DNA of 12,306 bases, from contig CALBJU010000048.1 of the NCBI GenBank assembly GCA_937893205.1, positions 1-12,306 of the forward strand. The letters are read 5' to 3'. This stretch comes from an uncultured Bacteroidota bacterium. Its GTDB lineage: Bacteria; Bacteroidota; Rhodothermia; Rhodothermales; UBA10348. Within the stretch, counting starts at the first letter, position 1. Each line of letters opens with the position of its first letter. Position numbers and translations under genes: made by a program. Under the pieces are notes generated by a model. The model was not told the origin of the DNA, searched no databases, and was given only the letters and a program-made list of their open reading frames with translations. Shown piece by piece: positions 1 through 7,077 of this stretch.

Positions 1-26
1 CCGACCAATAATCCAGATCTGACTCC

Positions 27-788
27 ATGAGAGAATTTCTAGACATCAGTCATCTTTTAGGGATGCCCGAAGCTGCATCTGCTCACGCAGCTGACATCGA
101 CTATATGATGGCACTTGTGCACTGGCTCATGCTGATCCTTTTTATTGGATGGGGCGCCTATTTCTTATATGTGCTTTATCGATTCAGAGCGTCCAAGAAT
201 CCGGTCGCCAGCTACGAGGGTGCAAAAGGAACGTATTCCAAGATTCAGGAAGTTGCAGTGGTCGTGGTAGAATCTGTTCTTCTTGTTGGATTCGCATTTC
301 CAATATGGGGACTGCTCAAGAACGAATTTCCGGTCGCAAATACGACTTTCGAAGTACACGTAATCGCAGAACAGTTCACGTGGAATATCCATTATCCAGG
401 CCCTGATGGCATTTTTGGACCTCTCGACCCGTATTTGGTAAACACGGCGACCAATCCGATCGGCCTGGTGATGTCCGATTCCACCGCCATGGATGACATC
501 GTCATGATCGATGAACTGCACTTGCCGCTCGATAGACCCGTGACACTCAGCCTGTCCTCAAAAGACGTTATTCACAGCTTCGGTGTGCCGCAGTTGCGTG
601 TAAAACAGGATATTATTCCAGGGCTGATAATTCCGATTTGGTTCACTCCAACTCTTGCGGGCGAGTACGAGATTGCGTGCGCTCAGTTGTGTGGGATTGG
701 CCACTACAAAATGAAGGGTTACGTGACCGTTGAACCCATGGAAGACGTCGATGCGTGGCTCGAGGATATGGCTTCGGGTGCGTTCTAA
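27..788 (+). CDS. coxB: Cytochrome c oxidase subunit II (CuA subunit)
   Basis: This is a 253-residue membrane-anchored subunit that would accept electrons from periplasmic cytochrome c at a binuclear CuA centre and pass them to a catalytic subunit. Two transmembrane helices lie at about residues 26-51 and 75-97, followed by a periplasmic cupredoxin domain. The CuA ligand set is intact: H183 and a C218-x3-C222-x3-H226-x2-M229 motif, with Q220 where Glu is common. An insert of about 40 residues lies between the W-N-I-H strand and the L-H-L-P strand, as in some caa3-type and nitrite-oxidiser subunits II. No fused cytochrome c domain is present. The ATG at 27 has no clear Shine-Dalgarno sequence, but the N terminus leads sensibly into helix 1. 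The next gene is not CoxA but a bd-type subunit, which is the main oddity. A CoxA upstream of the window cannot be excluded. Family assignment is firm; the partner is inferred. Confidence 0.95.
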   Translation: MREFLDISHLLGMPEAASAHAADIDYMMALVHWLMLILFIGWGAYFLYVLYRFRASKNPVASYEGAKGTYSKIQEVAVVVVESVLLVGFAFPIWGLLKNEFPVANTTFEVHVIAEQFTWNIHYPGPDGIFGPLDPYLVNTATNPIGLVMSDSTAMDDIVMIDELHLPLDRPVTLSLSSKDVIHSFGVPQLRVKQDIIPGLIIPIWFTPTLAGEYEIACAQLCGIGHYKMKGYVTVEPMEDVDAWLEDMASGAF

Positions 789-796
789 AGAATCCC

Positions 797-2635
797 ATGA
801 AAACTAATTCGACGTATTCTCCCGCACGGCTCCTGAGGCTCCAACGCTCACTCTCACCCGGCGGTGGATTGAATTTGCGGAGGGTAATCCCCTTCGGCGC
901 CCTGTTTCTAATCCTGTGTTTGGTGGGCGCCTATTTTGTTTTTCCTGCGGGCGCCATCCCGGTTCAAGAGGCGCAGGACGCTGCGAACCCTGACTACAGA
1001 GAGTTTCCGGTCATCGGGAGCCGCACGATAGTGTGGGTCGTCGCTCAGCTGCACCTCATGTTCGCGGCATTCGTACTAGCCGTCCCCATGTTCGCACTCA
1101 TCATTGAGATCATTGGTTACGTGACCAAGGATGAACGGTACGACCACCTGGCCTACGAATTTGTCAAACTCCTCTCCGTTTCATTTTCCTTTACGGCAGC
1201 GCTTGGCGCGATGCTGACCTTCCTGTTGTTGATCCTTTATCCCTCGCTCATGCAGTACATGGTGAAGATCTTCAGCTGGACGTTTCTGCCCTATGTGGCT
1301 CTGTTCTTCCTCGAAGCGATATTCCTGTACAGTTACTACTACGGTTGGGGGAAATTCAGTCCGAAAGTCCATATCGGTCTGGGCGTGATGCTGAACATCG
1401 TGGGAACGGCCATCATGTTTATCGCCGATGCATGGCTCACGTTCATGAATACGCCTAACGGCATCACCGAGACGGGCGAGCTGGTCAGTCTCTGGGGGGC
1501 CGTGAACAACTTCATCTGGATGCCGATCAACATCCACAGAATCATTGCGAATGTCGCGTTCGGGGGGTCGATTGCGGCGGCTTACGGCGCATATAAGTAT
1601 CTGGGAGCCAAGACAGCAGAAGACAAAGCGCACTACGACTGGATGGGCTACGTGGGAAATTTTGTAGCCATCAGCGCATTCCTTCCTCTCCCCTTCGCTG
1701 GCTACTATCTGGGCAAGGAAATCTATGCCTATTCCCAGAGTCTGGGTATCACGCTGATGGGTGGCACGTTCTCGTGGCTCTTCATCGTCCAGGCGATTCT
1801 CATCGGCAATCTGTTTCTCGCGGCCAACTATTATCTGTGGGTCTCCATGGAACGGATCGACGGCGCGGAACGATTCCGTAAATACATCAAGTACCTGCTT
1901 GGCGCCATAACCATCAGCTTTATCGTCTGGGCGACGCCGCATTCCCTTGTGGCATCGGTTGAGGAAGCACGAGCGATGGGTGGATCGCATCACCCGATAC
2001 TGGGCGTTCTGGGGGTTATGTCGGCAAAGAACACGGCTGTAAATGTCCTCATTCTGACGACCTACATAAGTTTCCTTTTATACAGACGAGGCAATAAAGA
2101 AGCAACGGTACCCTGGGCAAAGATGGGAATGAACATTCAGCTCGGCATCTTCGTGTTGGTTACGCTATTCGTAATCTTCCTGGGCATCTACGGCTACTTC
2201 GTAGAAGCATCCGTGCGCATCGGCCTTTCGGTGCCGCAAGTGTTGTCCGTTCTTTTTGCAATGATATCGATAACATTCATTGATGTGTTGTTGTTCAAAA
2301 ACGCCAAGAAGACGGGTGAAATACGCTGGGGAGAGATTGGGAACAGGGCTCAGTATGCCCTCTTTTTTATCGCGATTACGTTTGCCTGGACGATGGGCTT
2401 GATGGGTTATGTCCGCGCCGGCATGCGCCAGCACTGGCATGTTTATGGCGTAATTGAAGACACTTCCGTGGACGCCTTTACTCCTACAATTGGCTACGCG
2501 GCGATCGTGGTTTCTATAACGGTATTCATCTTTTTCGTCTTTATTGCCACTGTTTTCTGGTTGACGGGACTAACGAATAAGGAGCCCTGGAAACCGAAAG
2601 AGGAGCGGAATAAATCCGTGGAGGCCGCCGGATGA
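797..2635 (+). CDS. Divergent cytochrome bd oxidase subunit I-like protein (CydA-like)
   Basis: This is a 612-residue polytopic membrane protein with roughly 13-14 predicted helices. The N-terminal half resembles CydA, the bd oxidase subunit that binds hemes and reduces oxygen. By eye-alignment to E. coli CydA, H86 (in Q-L-H-L) matches the H19 heme ligand, E173 (F-F-L-E) matches E107, and H247 (N-I-H-R) matches the heme b558 ligand H186. The E99 position appears to be P165. No quinol-binding Q-loop or G-R-Q-P-W motif is evident, and the axial Met is not obvious. The C-terminal half is extra and holds conserved-looking His: H382, H398/H399 and H546/H548. I recall similar bd-like proteins proposed as terminal oxidases in Nitrospira. 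ATG 797 was chosen, 8 bases after the coxB stop; an in-frame GTG at 755 would overlap coxB by 34 bases. The stop overlaps the next start (ATGA, 2632-2635). No CydB follows. With CuA next door, cytochrome c rather than quinol is the likely donor (inference). Confidence 0.87.
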   Translation: MKTNSTYSPARLLRLQRSLSPGGGLNLRRVIPFGALFLILCLVGAYFVFPAGAIPVQEAQDAANPDYREFPVIGSRTIVWVVAQLHLMFAAFVLAVPMFALIIEIIGYVTKDERYDHLAYEFVKLLSVSFSFTAALGAMLTFLLLILYPSLMQYMVKIFSWTFLPYVALFFLEAIFLYSYYYGWGKFSPKVHIGLGVMLNIVGTAIMFIADAWLTFMNTPNGITETGELVSLWGAVNNFIWMPINIHRIIANVAFGGSIAAAYGAYKYLGAKTAEDKAHYDWMGYVGNFVAISAFLPLPFAGYYLGKEIYAYSQSLGITLMGGTFSWLFIVQAILIGNLFLAANYYLWVSMERIDGAERFRKYIKYLLGAITISFIVWATPHSLVASVEEARAMGGSHHPILGVLGVMSAKNTAVNVLILTTYISFLLYRRGNKEATVPWAKMGMNIQLGIFVLVTLFVIFLGIYGYFVEASVRIGLSVPQVLSVLFAMISITFIDVLLFKNAKKTGEIRWGEIGNRAQYALFFIAITFAWTMGLMGYVRAGMRQHWHVYGVIEDTSVDAFTPTIGYAAIVVSITVFIFFVFIATVFWLTGLTNKEPWKPKEERNKSVEAAG

Positions 2636-3435
2636 CCAACGTACTCAAGATATTCGTCTTCGTTATCTGCGTGCTGGCCTTTTACGCTTACGTCGGCCAG
2701 ATGGTACCCCAGAAAATTACGTACCCGCCCACGAGCACCGACTTCGTGGGTGACATGACGCCGCTGGAGCTGGCTGCTGCCGGAGAAGAGATAATGAGTG
2801 GCAAGGGGACCTGTCTCACTTGTCACACCATCGGCTCTCCTGGAGATGGTCTCCGGTTCCCTGATCTTGGCGGAATTGGTGGGCGCGCAGGCGCCCAGAT
2901 TGCAGGCATGTCAGCGGTTGACTATCTGGCCGAATCGCTCTACGATCCAAACGCATTTGTCGTAGAAGGATTTCTTCCCGGAATGCCCGCCGTTTCCAAT
3001 CCGCCCATCAACCTGTCCGATAACGAAATTCTGGCCGTAATCGCCCACTTGCAAAGCTTGGGCAGCCAGCCGACGGTAACGCTCGACACGGAGCTTCAGT
3101 GGCAATCAGAGGAAGGGTCCGCTCCATCGGCACCGACGGTCGCACCGGGTGAACCCCTTGACGGTCCCGGTGTATTTACCAACTATGCGTGCAGTACCTG
3201 CCACGCAATCGATGACGCGACCAGGCTGGTCGGTCCCAGCCTTTATGACGCCGGATCGCGGCTATCAAAGGCCGAAATCTACGAGGCCGTAATGGATCCG
3301 GACGCGACCATCGCAGAGGGATATCCTGGCGCTGCGATGGCTGCCATGCTGAACGCATCGGGTTTCTACCAGAACGTATCGACGGAGGAGTTGAAGTCTC
3401 TAGTTGACTACCTTGCATCGAAAACGGGTCAATAA
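2632..3435 (+). CDS. Membrane-anchored diheme cytochrome c
   Basis: This 267-residue periplasmic electron carrier has an uncleaved N-terminal anchor helix at about residues 4-22. Two class I cytochrome c domains follow, with heme-attachment motifs C61-L-T-C64-H65 and C187-S-T-C190-H191. An Ala/Pro/Glu-rich linker at about 155-175 separates the domains. Met residues such as those in the P-G-M-P segment (first domain) and the A-A-M-A-A-M segment (second domain) are candidate sixth ligands. The start ATG overlaps the CydA-like stop in an ATGA arrangement, so translation is probably coupled and the product is likely part of the same complex. In other oxidases such diheme proteins (for example CcoP of cbb3) feed electrons to the catalytic subunit. 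The same role here, delivering electrons to CuA or directly to the bd-like subunit, is inference. Confidence 0.94.
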   Translation: MTNVLKIFVFVICVLAFYAYVGQMVPQKITYPPTSTDFVGDMTPLELAAAGEEIMSGKGTCLTCHTIGSPGDGLRFPDLGGIGGRAGAQIAGMSAVDYLAESLYDPNAFVVEGFLPGMPAVSNPPINLSDNEILAVIAHLQSLGSQPTVTLDTELQWQSEEGSAPSAPTVAPGEPLDGPGVFTNYACSTCHAIDDATRLVGPSLYDAGSRLSKAEIYEAVMDPDATIAEGYPGAAMAAMLNASGFYQNVSTEELKSLVDYLASKTGQ

Positions 3436-3447
3436 AGGGGTGAATAA

Positions 3448-4260
3448 GTGAATCTGCTGGTCATACTTGCGATCATTGCCGCCTGGATAGGACTAAGGTT
3501 TTTGAAAGCGAACTCTCTCGCCTGGGCGGCCGGAATATGGGTTGGCCTGTATGTTGGCCTGAGTTACGGAATTAATCCGCCCCTACCCTCTTCGATTCTG
3601 TCCATGTTCATGGCCATTATCACCCTGGCACTTGTTACGTACTTGACCGCCGGGAACGACCGCATGAAGGAAATGGCAGATACCATTGTCACCTTCGTCG
3701 TAGATAAGCGCTACACGGGAGCACTCATCGGCGTCTTGATCGCTCTTCCGCTGCTGGTTTCCTTCAAGGTGTATCTGAATATGACCCAGGCGCCTGAACC
3801 ACCGATCTCCGGTCGTACCATCCACCCCGTACCTCCCAATACGATCACTGTAAACGGATCGCCGTTCAATATTGTTGAAGGCCACAACCCCTATCGCGAA
3901 CTGGAATCCTCCGATCCAGATGCTTTTGCGTTGCACCTCGAAAACGGGAGACGCGTGTATTACCAGAACTGCGTCTTCTGTCATGGAGACAATATGGAAG
4001 GAGACGGGCAGTTCGCCCATGGGCTTGACCCCATCCCGGCTAATTTTCAGGACGCCACCACCATCGCCATGCTTCAGGAGTCCTATCTTTACTGGCGCGT
4101 GGCCAAAGGCGGACCCGGTCTCCCAAGTGAATCGACCCCGTGGCTCTCTGCCATGCCCGCCTGGGAGAATTTTCTGACCGAGGAAGAAATGTGGGACGTG
4201 ATCATGTTCCTCTACGATTATACCGGGCAACGACCACGAGTCAGCGAGGAAGTCCATTGA
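3448..4260 (+). CDS. Multi-helix membrane protein with C-terminal monoheme cytochrome c domain
   Basis: This 270-residue protein starts at a GTG 12 bases after the previous stop, with a purine-rich A-A-A-G-G-G-G just upstream that could act as a ribosome site. The N-terminal part has about four hydrophobic helices (residues 2-19, 23-41, 48-67 and 88-108). A periplasmic linker and a cytochrome c domain follow. The heme motif is C175-V-F-C178-H179, and M236 in an A-M-P-A-W segment is the probable sixth ligand. A Gly-His-Asn-Pro-Tyr stretch precedes the heme domain. Cytochrome c domains fused to several helices are less common than single-anchor forms, and the helices may be a structural subunit of the oxidase complex, standing in for the missing CydB or subunit III (inference). 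Its stop shares bases with the TTG start of the next gene (TTGA, 4257-4260), supporting co-expression. Confidence 0.9.
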   Translation: MNLLVILAIIAAWIGLRFLKANSLAWAAGIWVGLYVGLSYGINPPLPSSILSMFMAIITLALVTYLTAGNDRMKEMADTIVTFVVDKRYTGALIGVLIALPLLVSFKVYLNMTQAPEPPISGRTIHPVPPNTITVNGSPFNIVEGHNPYRELESSDPDAFALHLENGRRVYYQNCVFCHGDNMEGDGQFAHGLDPIPANFQDATTIAMLQESYLYWRVAKGGPGLPSESTPWLSAMPAWENFLTEEEMWDVIMFLYDYTGQRPRVSEEVH

Positions 4261-5771
4261 AAACTCTAGCAACACTCCTGACTCTGCTCTACTTCGTCGC
4301 TCCTAGTGCAGCCCAAAATGTTGACCTGGGTACGGATGCCCAGCGAGAAGCCGGGCGCCTGATGTACAACGCGAAATGCTCTCACTGCCACGGTGCGAGG
4401 GGTGCGGGAGATGGAGCGGCTACCGCTTTCCTGCGACCTGCGCCAAGAGACTTCACGACCGGTACGTTCAAATTTCGAACGACCGAGAATGGCGAACTAC
4501 CCACAGATGAAGACATTCGTCGCTCGATCCGTCAGGGCATGCCGTACACGGGGATGCCACCATGGCCACAGTTGTCCGAGCAAGAGGTCGACAATTTGAT
4601 GTACTACATCAAAACATTTTCTGATTTTTTCTCTGGACCATTCGCAGAAGTTACCGCGCTCGATATGCCGAGCCCACCTTCCATCACCGATGAATCTATC
4701 GTGCGAGGACGGGAGGTTTTTCTGGAAAACTCCTGCATAGACTGCCACGGCAATCTTGGAAGAGGCGATGGTCCTTCCGGTCCTACACTGACCGATCAAT
4801 GGGACATCCCCATTCGCGCGGCTGACCTCACCAAGCGCTGGACGTTCCGAGGGGGAAGCACGCGTTCCGATATCTATCGCACGTTTACAACCGGCCTGGA
4901 CGGGTCTCCGATGCCCGCTTTTGACATCCAGCCGATCGAAGATCAGTGGGCACTTGTTAATTACGTTCACTCCCTCTCGCGAGATGAAGCCGATTATTCG
5001 ACCTATGCCACCAGCGTATTTACCACGGCTGCGATCGATCCTTCTGCGGGTGCAGATGCTTTTTCTGCAGCCCCAGAGGCGTTTTTCGCGATGGTTGGTC
5101 AGGTCATCGAGCCCGGTCGCTCCTTTTTCCCAGGTGTCAACGGACTGGCCGTGCGGGCCATGCACAACGCCGACCACATTGGTATCATGTTGCAGTGGAA
5201 TGATATGAGCGCTGATACCGACGGCATCAACGGCCCGGGTCTGGAAGTACCTATCTGGCCAAACGACACGGATACGACCCAGGCGTTTTCTGACGCGGTC
5301 GCCATTCAATTTCCTTCGGGCGATGGGTCCGGCGGGGGACTTCCGTACCTCTTGTTTGGGGACGTAAGTAATTCGGTCGATCTATGGTTTGCGGATTTGT
5401 CTACTCCCCGGGCCGATCACTACGTCGGAAATGGAAGTGGCAATCTGACGGCTTCGGGGATGGACTATGAGACGTCCGCCTCGTACGAGGATGGCCAATG
5501 GACCGTCATCATCAAGCGCGACCGCACTCTGGATGGACAAATAACTTTTGAAGATGCTGCCTTCGCTCCCGTTCTCTTTTCCGTCTGGGATGGATTCAGT
5601 CGGGAACGAGGCAATCGAAGGGGGCTCACCTCTTGGACGTATCTATATCTGGAACCTGCCGAAACGGAATCACCTCTGGGCCCAATGGCCATGTACGGAC
5701 TGATAACGTTGCTGCTTGGTCTCGGGGCAACAACACTGATTCGCCGCAAGTATTCAAACGTCAGCGCCTGA
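4257..5771 (+). CDS. Dicytochrome c fused to ethylbenzene dehydrogenase gamma-type heme b domain
   Basis: This 504-residue exported protein is read from the TTG at 4257. That start gives a clean signal peptide (K-T-L then a hydrophobic stretch, probable cleavage after A-P-S-A-A near residue 19). The longer reading from 4140 would overlap the previous gene by 121 bases and bury the signal. Two cytochrome c domains follow, with heme motifs C41-S-H-C44-H45 and C160-I-D-C163-H164 and candidate Met ligands in P-Y-T-G-M-P and S-P-M-P-A. Residues of about 260-475 resemble the beta-sandwich heme b subunit of type II DMSO-reductase-family enzymes (ethylbenzene dehydrogenase gamma, NxrC-like). M311 and K420 are possible Met/Lys axial ligands by position only. 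A C-terminal helix (about 478-495) followed by Arg/Lys anchors it to the membrane. It could link a periplasmic molybdoenzyme to the oxidase. No molybdoenzyme gene is in the window, so the electron donor is unknown. Confidence 0.87.
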   Translation: MKTLATLLTLLYFVAPSAAQNVDLGTDAQREAGRLMYNAKCSHCHGARGAGDGAATAFLRPAPRDFTTGTFKFRTTENGELPTDEDIRRSIRQGMPYTGMPPWPQLSEQEVDNLMYYIKTFSDFFSGPFAEVTALDMPSPPSITDESIVRGREVFLENSCIDCHGNLGRGDGPSGPTLTDQWDIPIRAADLTKRWTFRGGSTRSDIYRTFTTGLDGSPMPAFDIQPIEDQWALVNYVHSLSRDEADYSTYATSVFTTAAIDPSAGADAFSAAPEAFFAMVGQVIEPGRSFFPGVNGLAVRAMHNADHIGIMLQWNDMSADTDGINGPGLEVPIWPNDTDTTQAFSDAVAIQFPSGDGSGGGLPYLLFGDVSNSVDLWFADLSTPRADHYVGNGSGNLTASGMDYETSASYEDGQWTVIIKRDRTLDGQITFEDAAFAPVLFSVWDGFSRERGNRRGLTSWTYLYLEPAETESPLGPMAMYGLITLLLGLGATTLIRRKYSNVSA

Positions 5772-5831
5772 GTCACATTATCTCTGGGGAAGTGAGGAAG
5801 AATCGAAGCAAAACGATCATACAGACCGGCA
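5772..5831. other. Junction between respiratory and cofactor blocks; ambiguous translation start
   Basis: This is the longest gap between called genes. I see no convincing terminator hairpin or promoter in it. A G-rich stretch at 5786-5790 and a GTG at 5792 are present. The GTG is out of frame with the radical SAM gene, whose frame is closed by a TGA at 5793-5795. The in-frame codons from 5796 to 5831 encode a segment ending Y-R-P-A, which looks like the expected lead-in to the conserved V-x-W-N-L-T strand. The real N terminus therefore probably lies in this stretch. Confidence 0.5.
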
Positions 5832-7055
5832 TTGGTGTCTTGGAATCTCACCAAGAAGTGCAACCTGACCTGCCCGCATTGCTACATGGATGCAGGGTCC
5901 AGCGCTGAGGACGAACTGGGCACCGAGGAGTGTCTTGCACTCATCGACGAGATGAAGGCACTTGGAACCGAAATGCTGATCCTGACGGGAGGCGAACCCC
6001 TTCTTCGACGGGATATATACGACCTCGCTTCGAAGGCTTCGAGTCTGGGAATGTGGGTGGTGATGGGCACCAACGGAGTGTTGGTGAACGAGCACGTGGT
6101 CAAAAAAATGGTCGATTGCGGCATCAAAGGTGTCGGCATAAGCATCGATTCCGTTGATCCGGACCGCCACAATGCGTTTCGAGGTGGCTCAAATGCCTGG
6201 AAGCATTCGGTCCGGGCGCTCGAAATATGCCGTGAGCACGGCCTTGAAGTCCTGGTTCAGTCCTCCATCATGGCAGATAACCGAGACGAACTGAAGGATC
6301 TCCTCGCTTTCGCACGGAGCAAGGATGCGTGGTCATTCAACGTCTACTTCCTGGTCAAGACGGGAAGGGGGATGGAATTGAACGACCTTACTGCCCAGGA
6401 GACCGAGCAGTGCCTGCGTGAACTGATCGAGTGTCAAAACGACTTCGAACCGATGCTCATCCGGGCCAAGTGCGCGCCGCAATTCAAACAGCTCTCGTAT
6501 GAGATGGGTGGCGGGGGACTCGAAAGTGGCGGATGCATGGCGGGCACCGAATACTGTCGAATTACGCCCGAAGGGAACGTCACTCCCTGTCCATATATGG
6601 ATGTGATTGCAGGAAACGTTCGGTCCCAGTCTTTTACCGAAGTCTGGAACACGTCTTCGGTATTCAGTGATCTTCGCGACCTCTCTAAGCTGAAAGGGCG
6701 CTGCGGTGCGTGCGAATTCAATGAGTTGTGCGGCGGCTGTCGCTGCCGGGCATACTCAGCTACCGGCGACTATCTCGCCGAGGACCCGGCCTGTATGTAT
6801 CAGCCCGGCTCCATGGAGGCGCCACGTGAGTGGGATGTATCGTTCACCGATCCCGTTTCCAACAGGCTGGATAAAATCCCGATTGAGTTCATTCGAAACA
6901 AAGTAATTAAGGGACTCACCGCCTATGCGTCGCGCCATGGATTGCGAGTGATAACACAATCTGACATGGACAAAGCCATGGCGGGGGCCAGCAAAAGATC
7001 TTTTGGGTCACTCGCTGGTTCGTCTCTGTTCAGACCACATTCTTCGGACCAATAA
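5832..7055 (+). CDS. Radical SAM/SPASM protein (AhbD/NirJ-like) with C-terminal PCP_red domain
   Basis: This is a radical SAM enzyme of the family that includes the heme-synthesis proteins AhbD and NirJ. Numbering from the TTG at 5832, the SAM-cluster motif is C10-x3-C14-x2-C17 and a G-G-E-P motif is at 53-56. A SPASM/twitch region carries C235, C242, C253, C291, C294, C300, C303, C305 and C321, enough for auxiliary Fe-S clusters. Residues of about 336-384 form an extra domain with the pattern F-T-x-P-V-x-x-R-L-D-K-I-P and a following helix pair. This matches the PCP_red domain found at the C terminus of protochlorophyllide reductase subunit B. The expected role is radical modification of a tetrapyrrole side chain, or of a peptide as in other SPASM enzymes. 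The 5' end is uncertain: homology seems to start upstream of 5832, but the only in-frame starts there are ATC (5802) and this TTG, and a GTG at 5792 is in another frame. Confidence 0.88.
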   Translation: MVSWNLTKKCNLTCPHCYMDAGSSAEDELGTEECLALIDEMKALGTEMLILTGGEPLLRRDIYDLASKASSLGMWVVMGTNGVLVNEHVVKKMVDCGIKGVGISIDSVDPDRHNAFRGGSNAWKHSVRALEICREHGLEVLVQSSIMADNRDELKDLLAFARSKDAWSFNVYFLVKTGRGMELNDLTAQETEQCLRELIECQNDFEPMLIRAKCAPQFKQLSYEMGGGGLESGGCMAGTEYCRITPEGNVTPCPYMDVIAGNVRSQSFTEVWNTSSVFSDLRDLSKLKGRCGACEFNELCGGCRCRAYSATGDYLAEDPACMYQPGSMEAPREWDVSFTDPVSNRLDKIPIEFIRNKVIKGLTAYASRHGLRVITQSDMDKAMAGASKRSFGSLAGSSLFRPHSSDQ

Positions 7056-7077
7056 TTAACGAAAACAACCGGATCCT

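Noticed and set aside
755..796. Longer CydA-like start at GTG 755
   Set aside because: It would overlap coxB by 34 bases and add 14 residues that do not resemble an N terminus; ATG 797 fits better.
1181..1993. Antisense open frame of 270 codons inside the CydA-like gene
   Set aside because: The translation is rich in Arg, His and Asp with no recognisable domain, as expected for the shadow of a membrane-protein gene.
4140..4256. Longer start for the dicytochrome-EBDH fusion at 4140
   Set aside because: It would overlap the previous gene by 121 bases and put 39 residues before a clear signal peptide that begins at TTG 4257.
3583..4275. Antisense open frame of 230 codons across the membrane cytochrome gene
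   Set aside because: No motif, and it lies fully opposite a gene with an intact heme motif and good neighbours; a shadow frame.
4497..5309. Antisense open frame of 270 codons opposite the EBDH-like fusion
   Set aside because: Composition and lack of motifs indicate a shadow frame; the forward strand has two heme motifs and a signal peptide.
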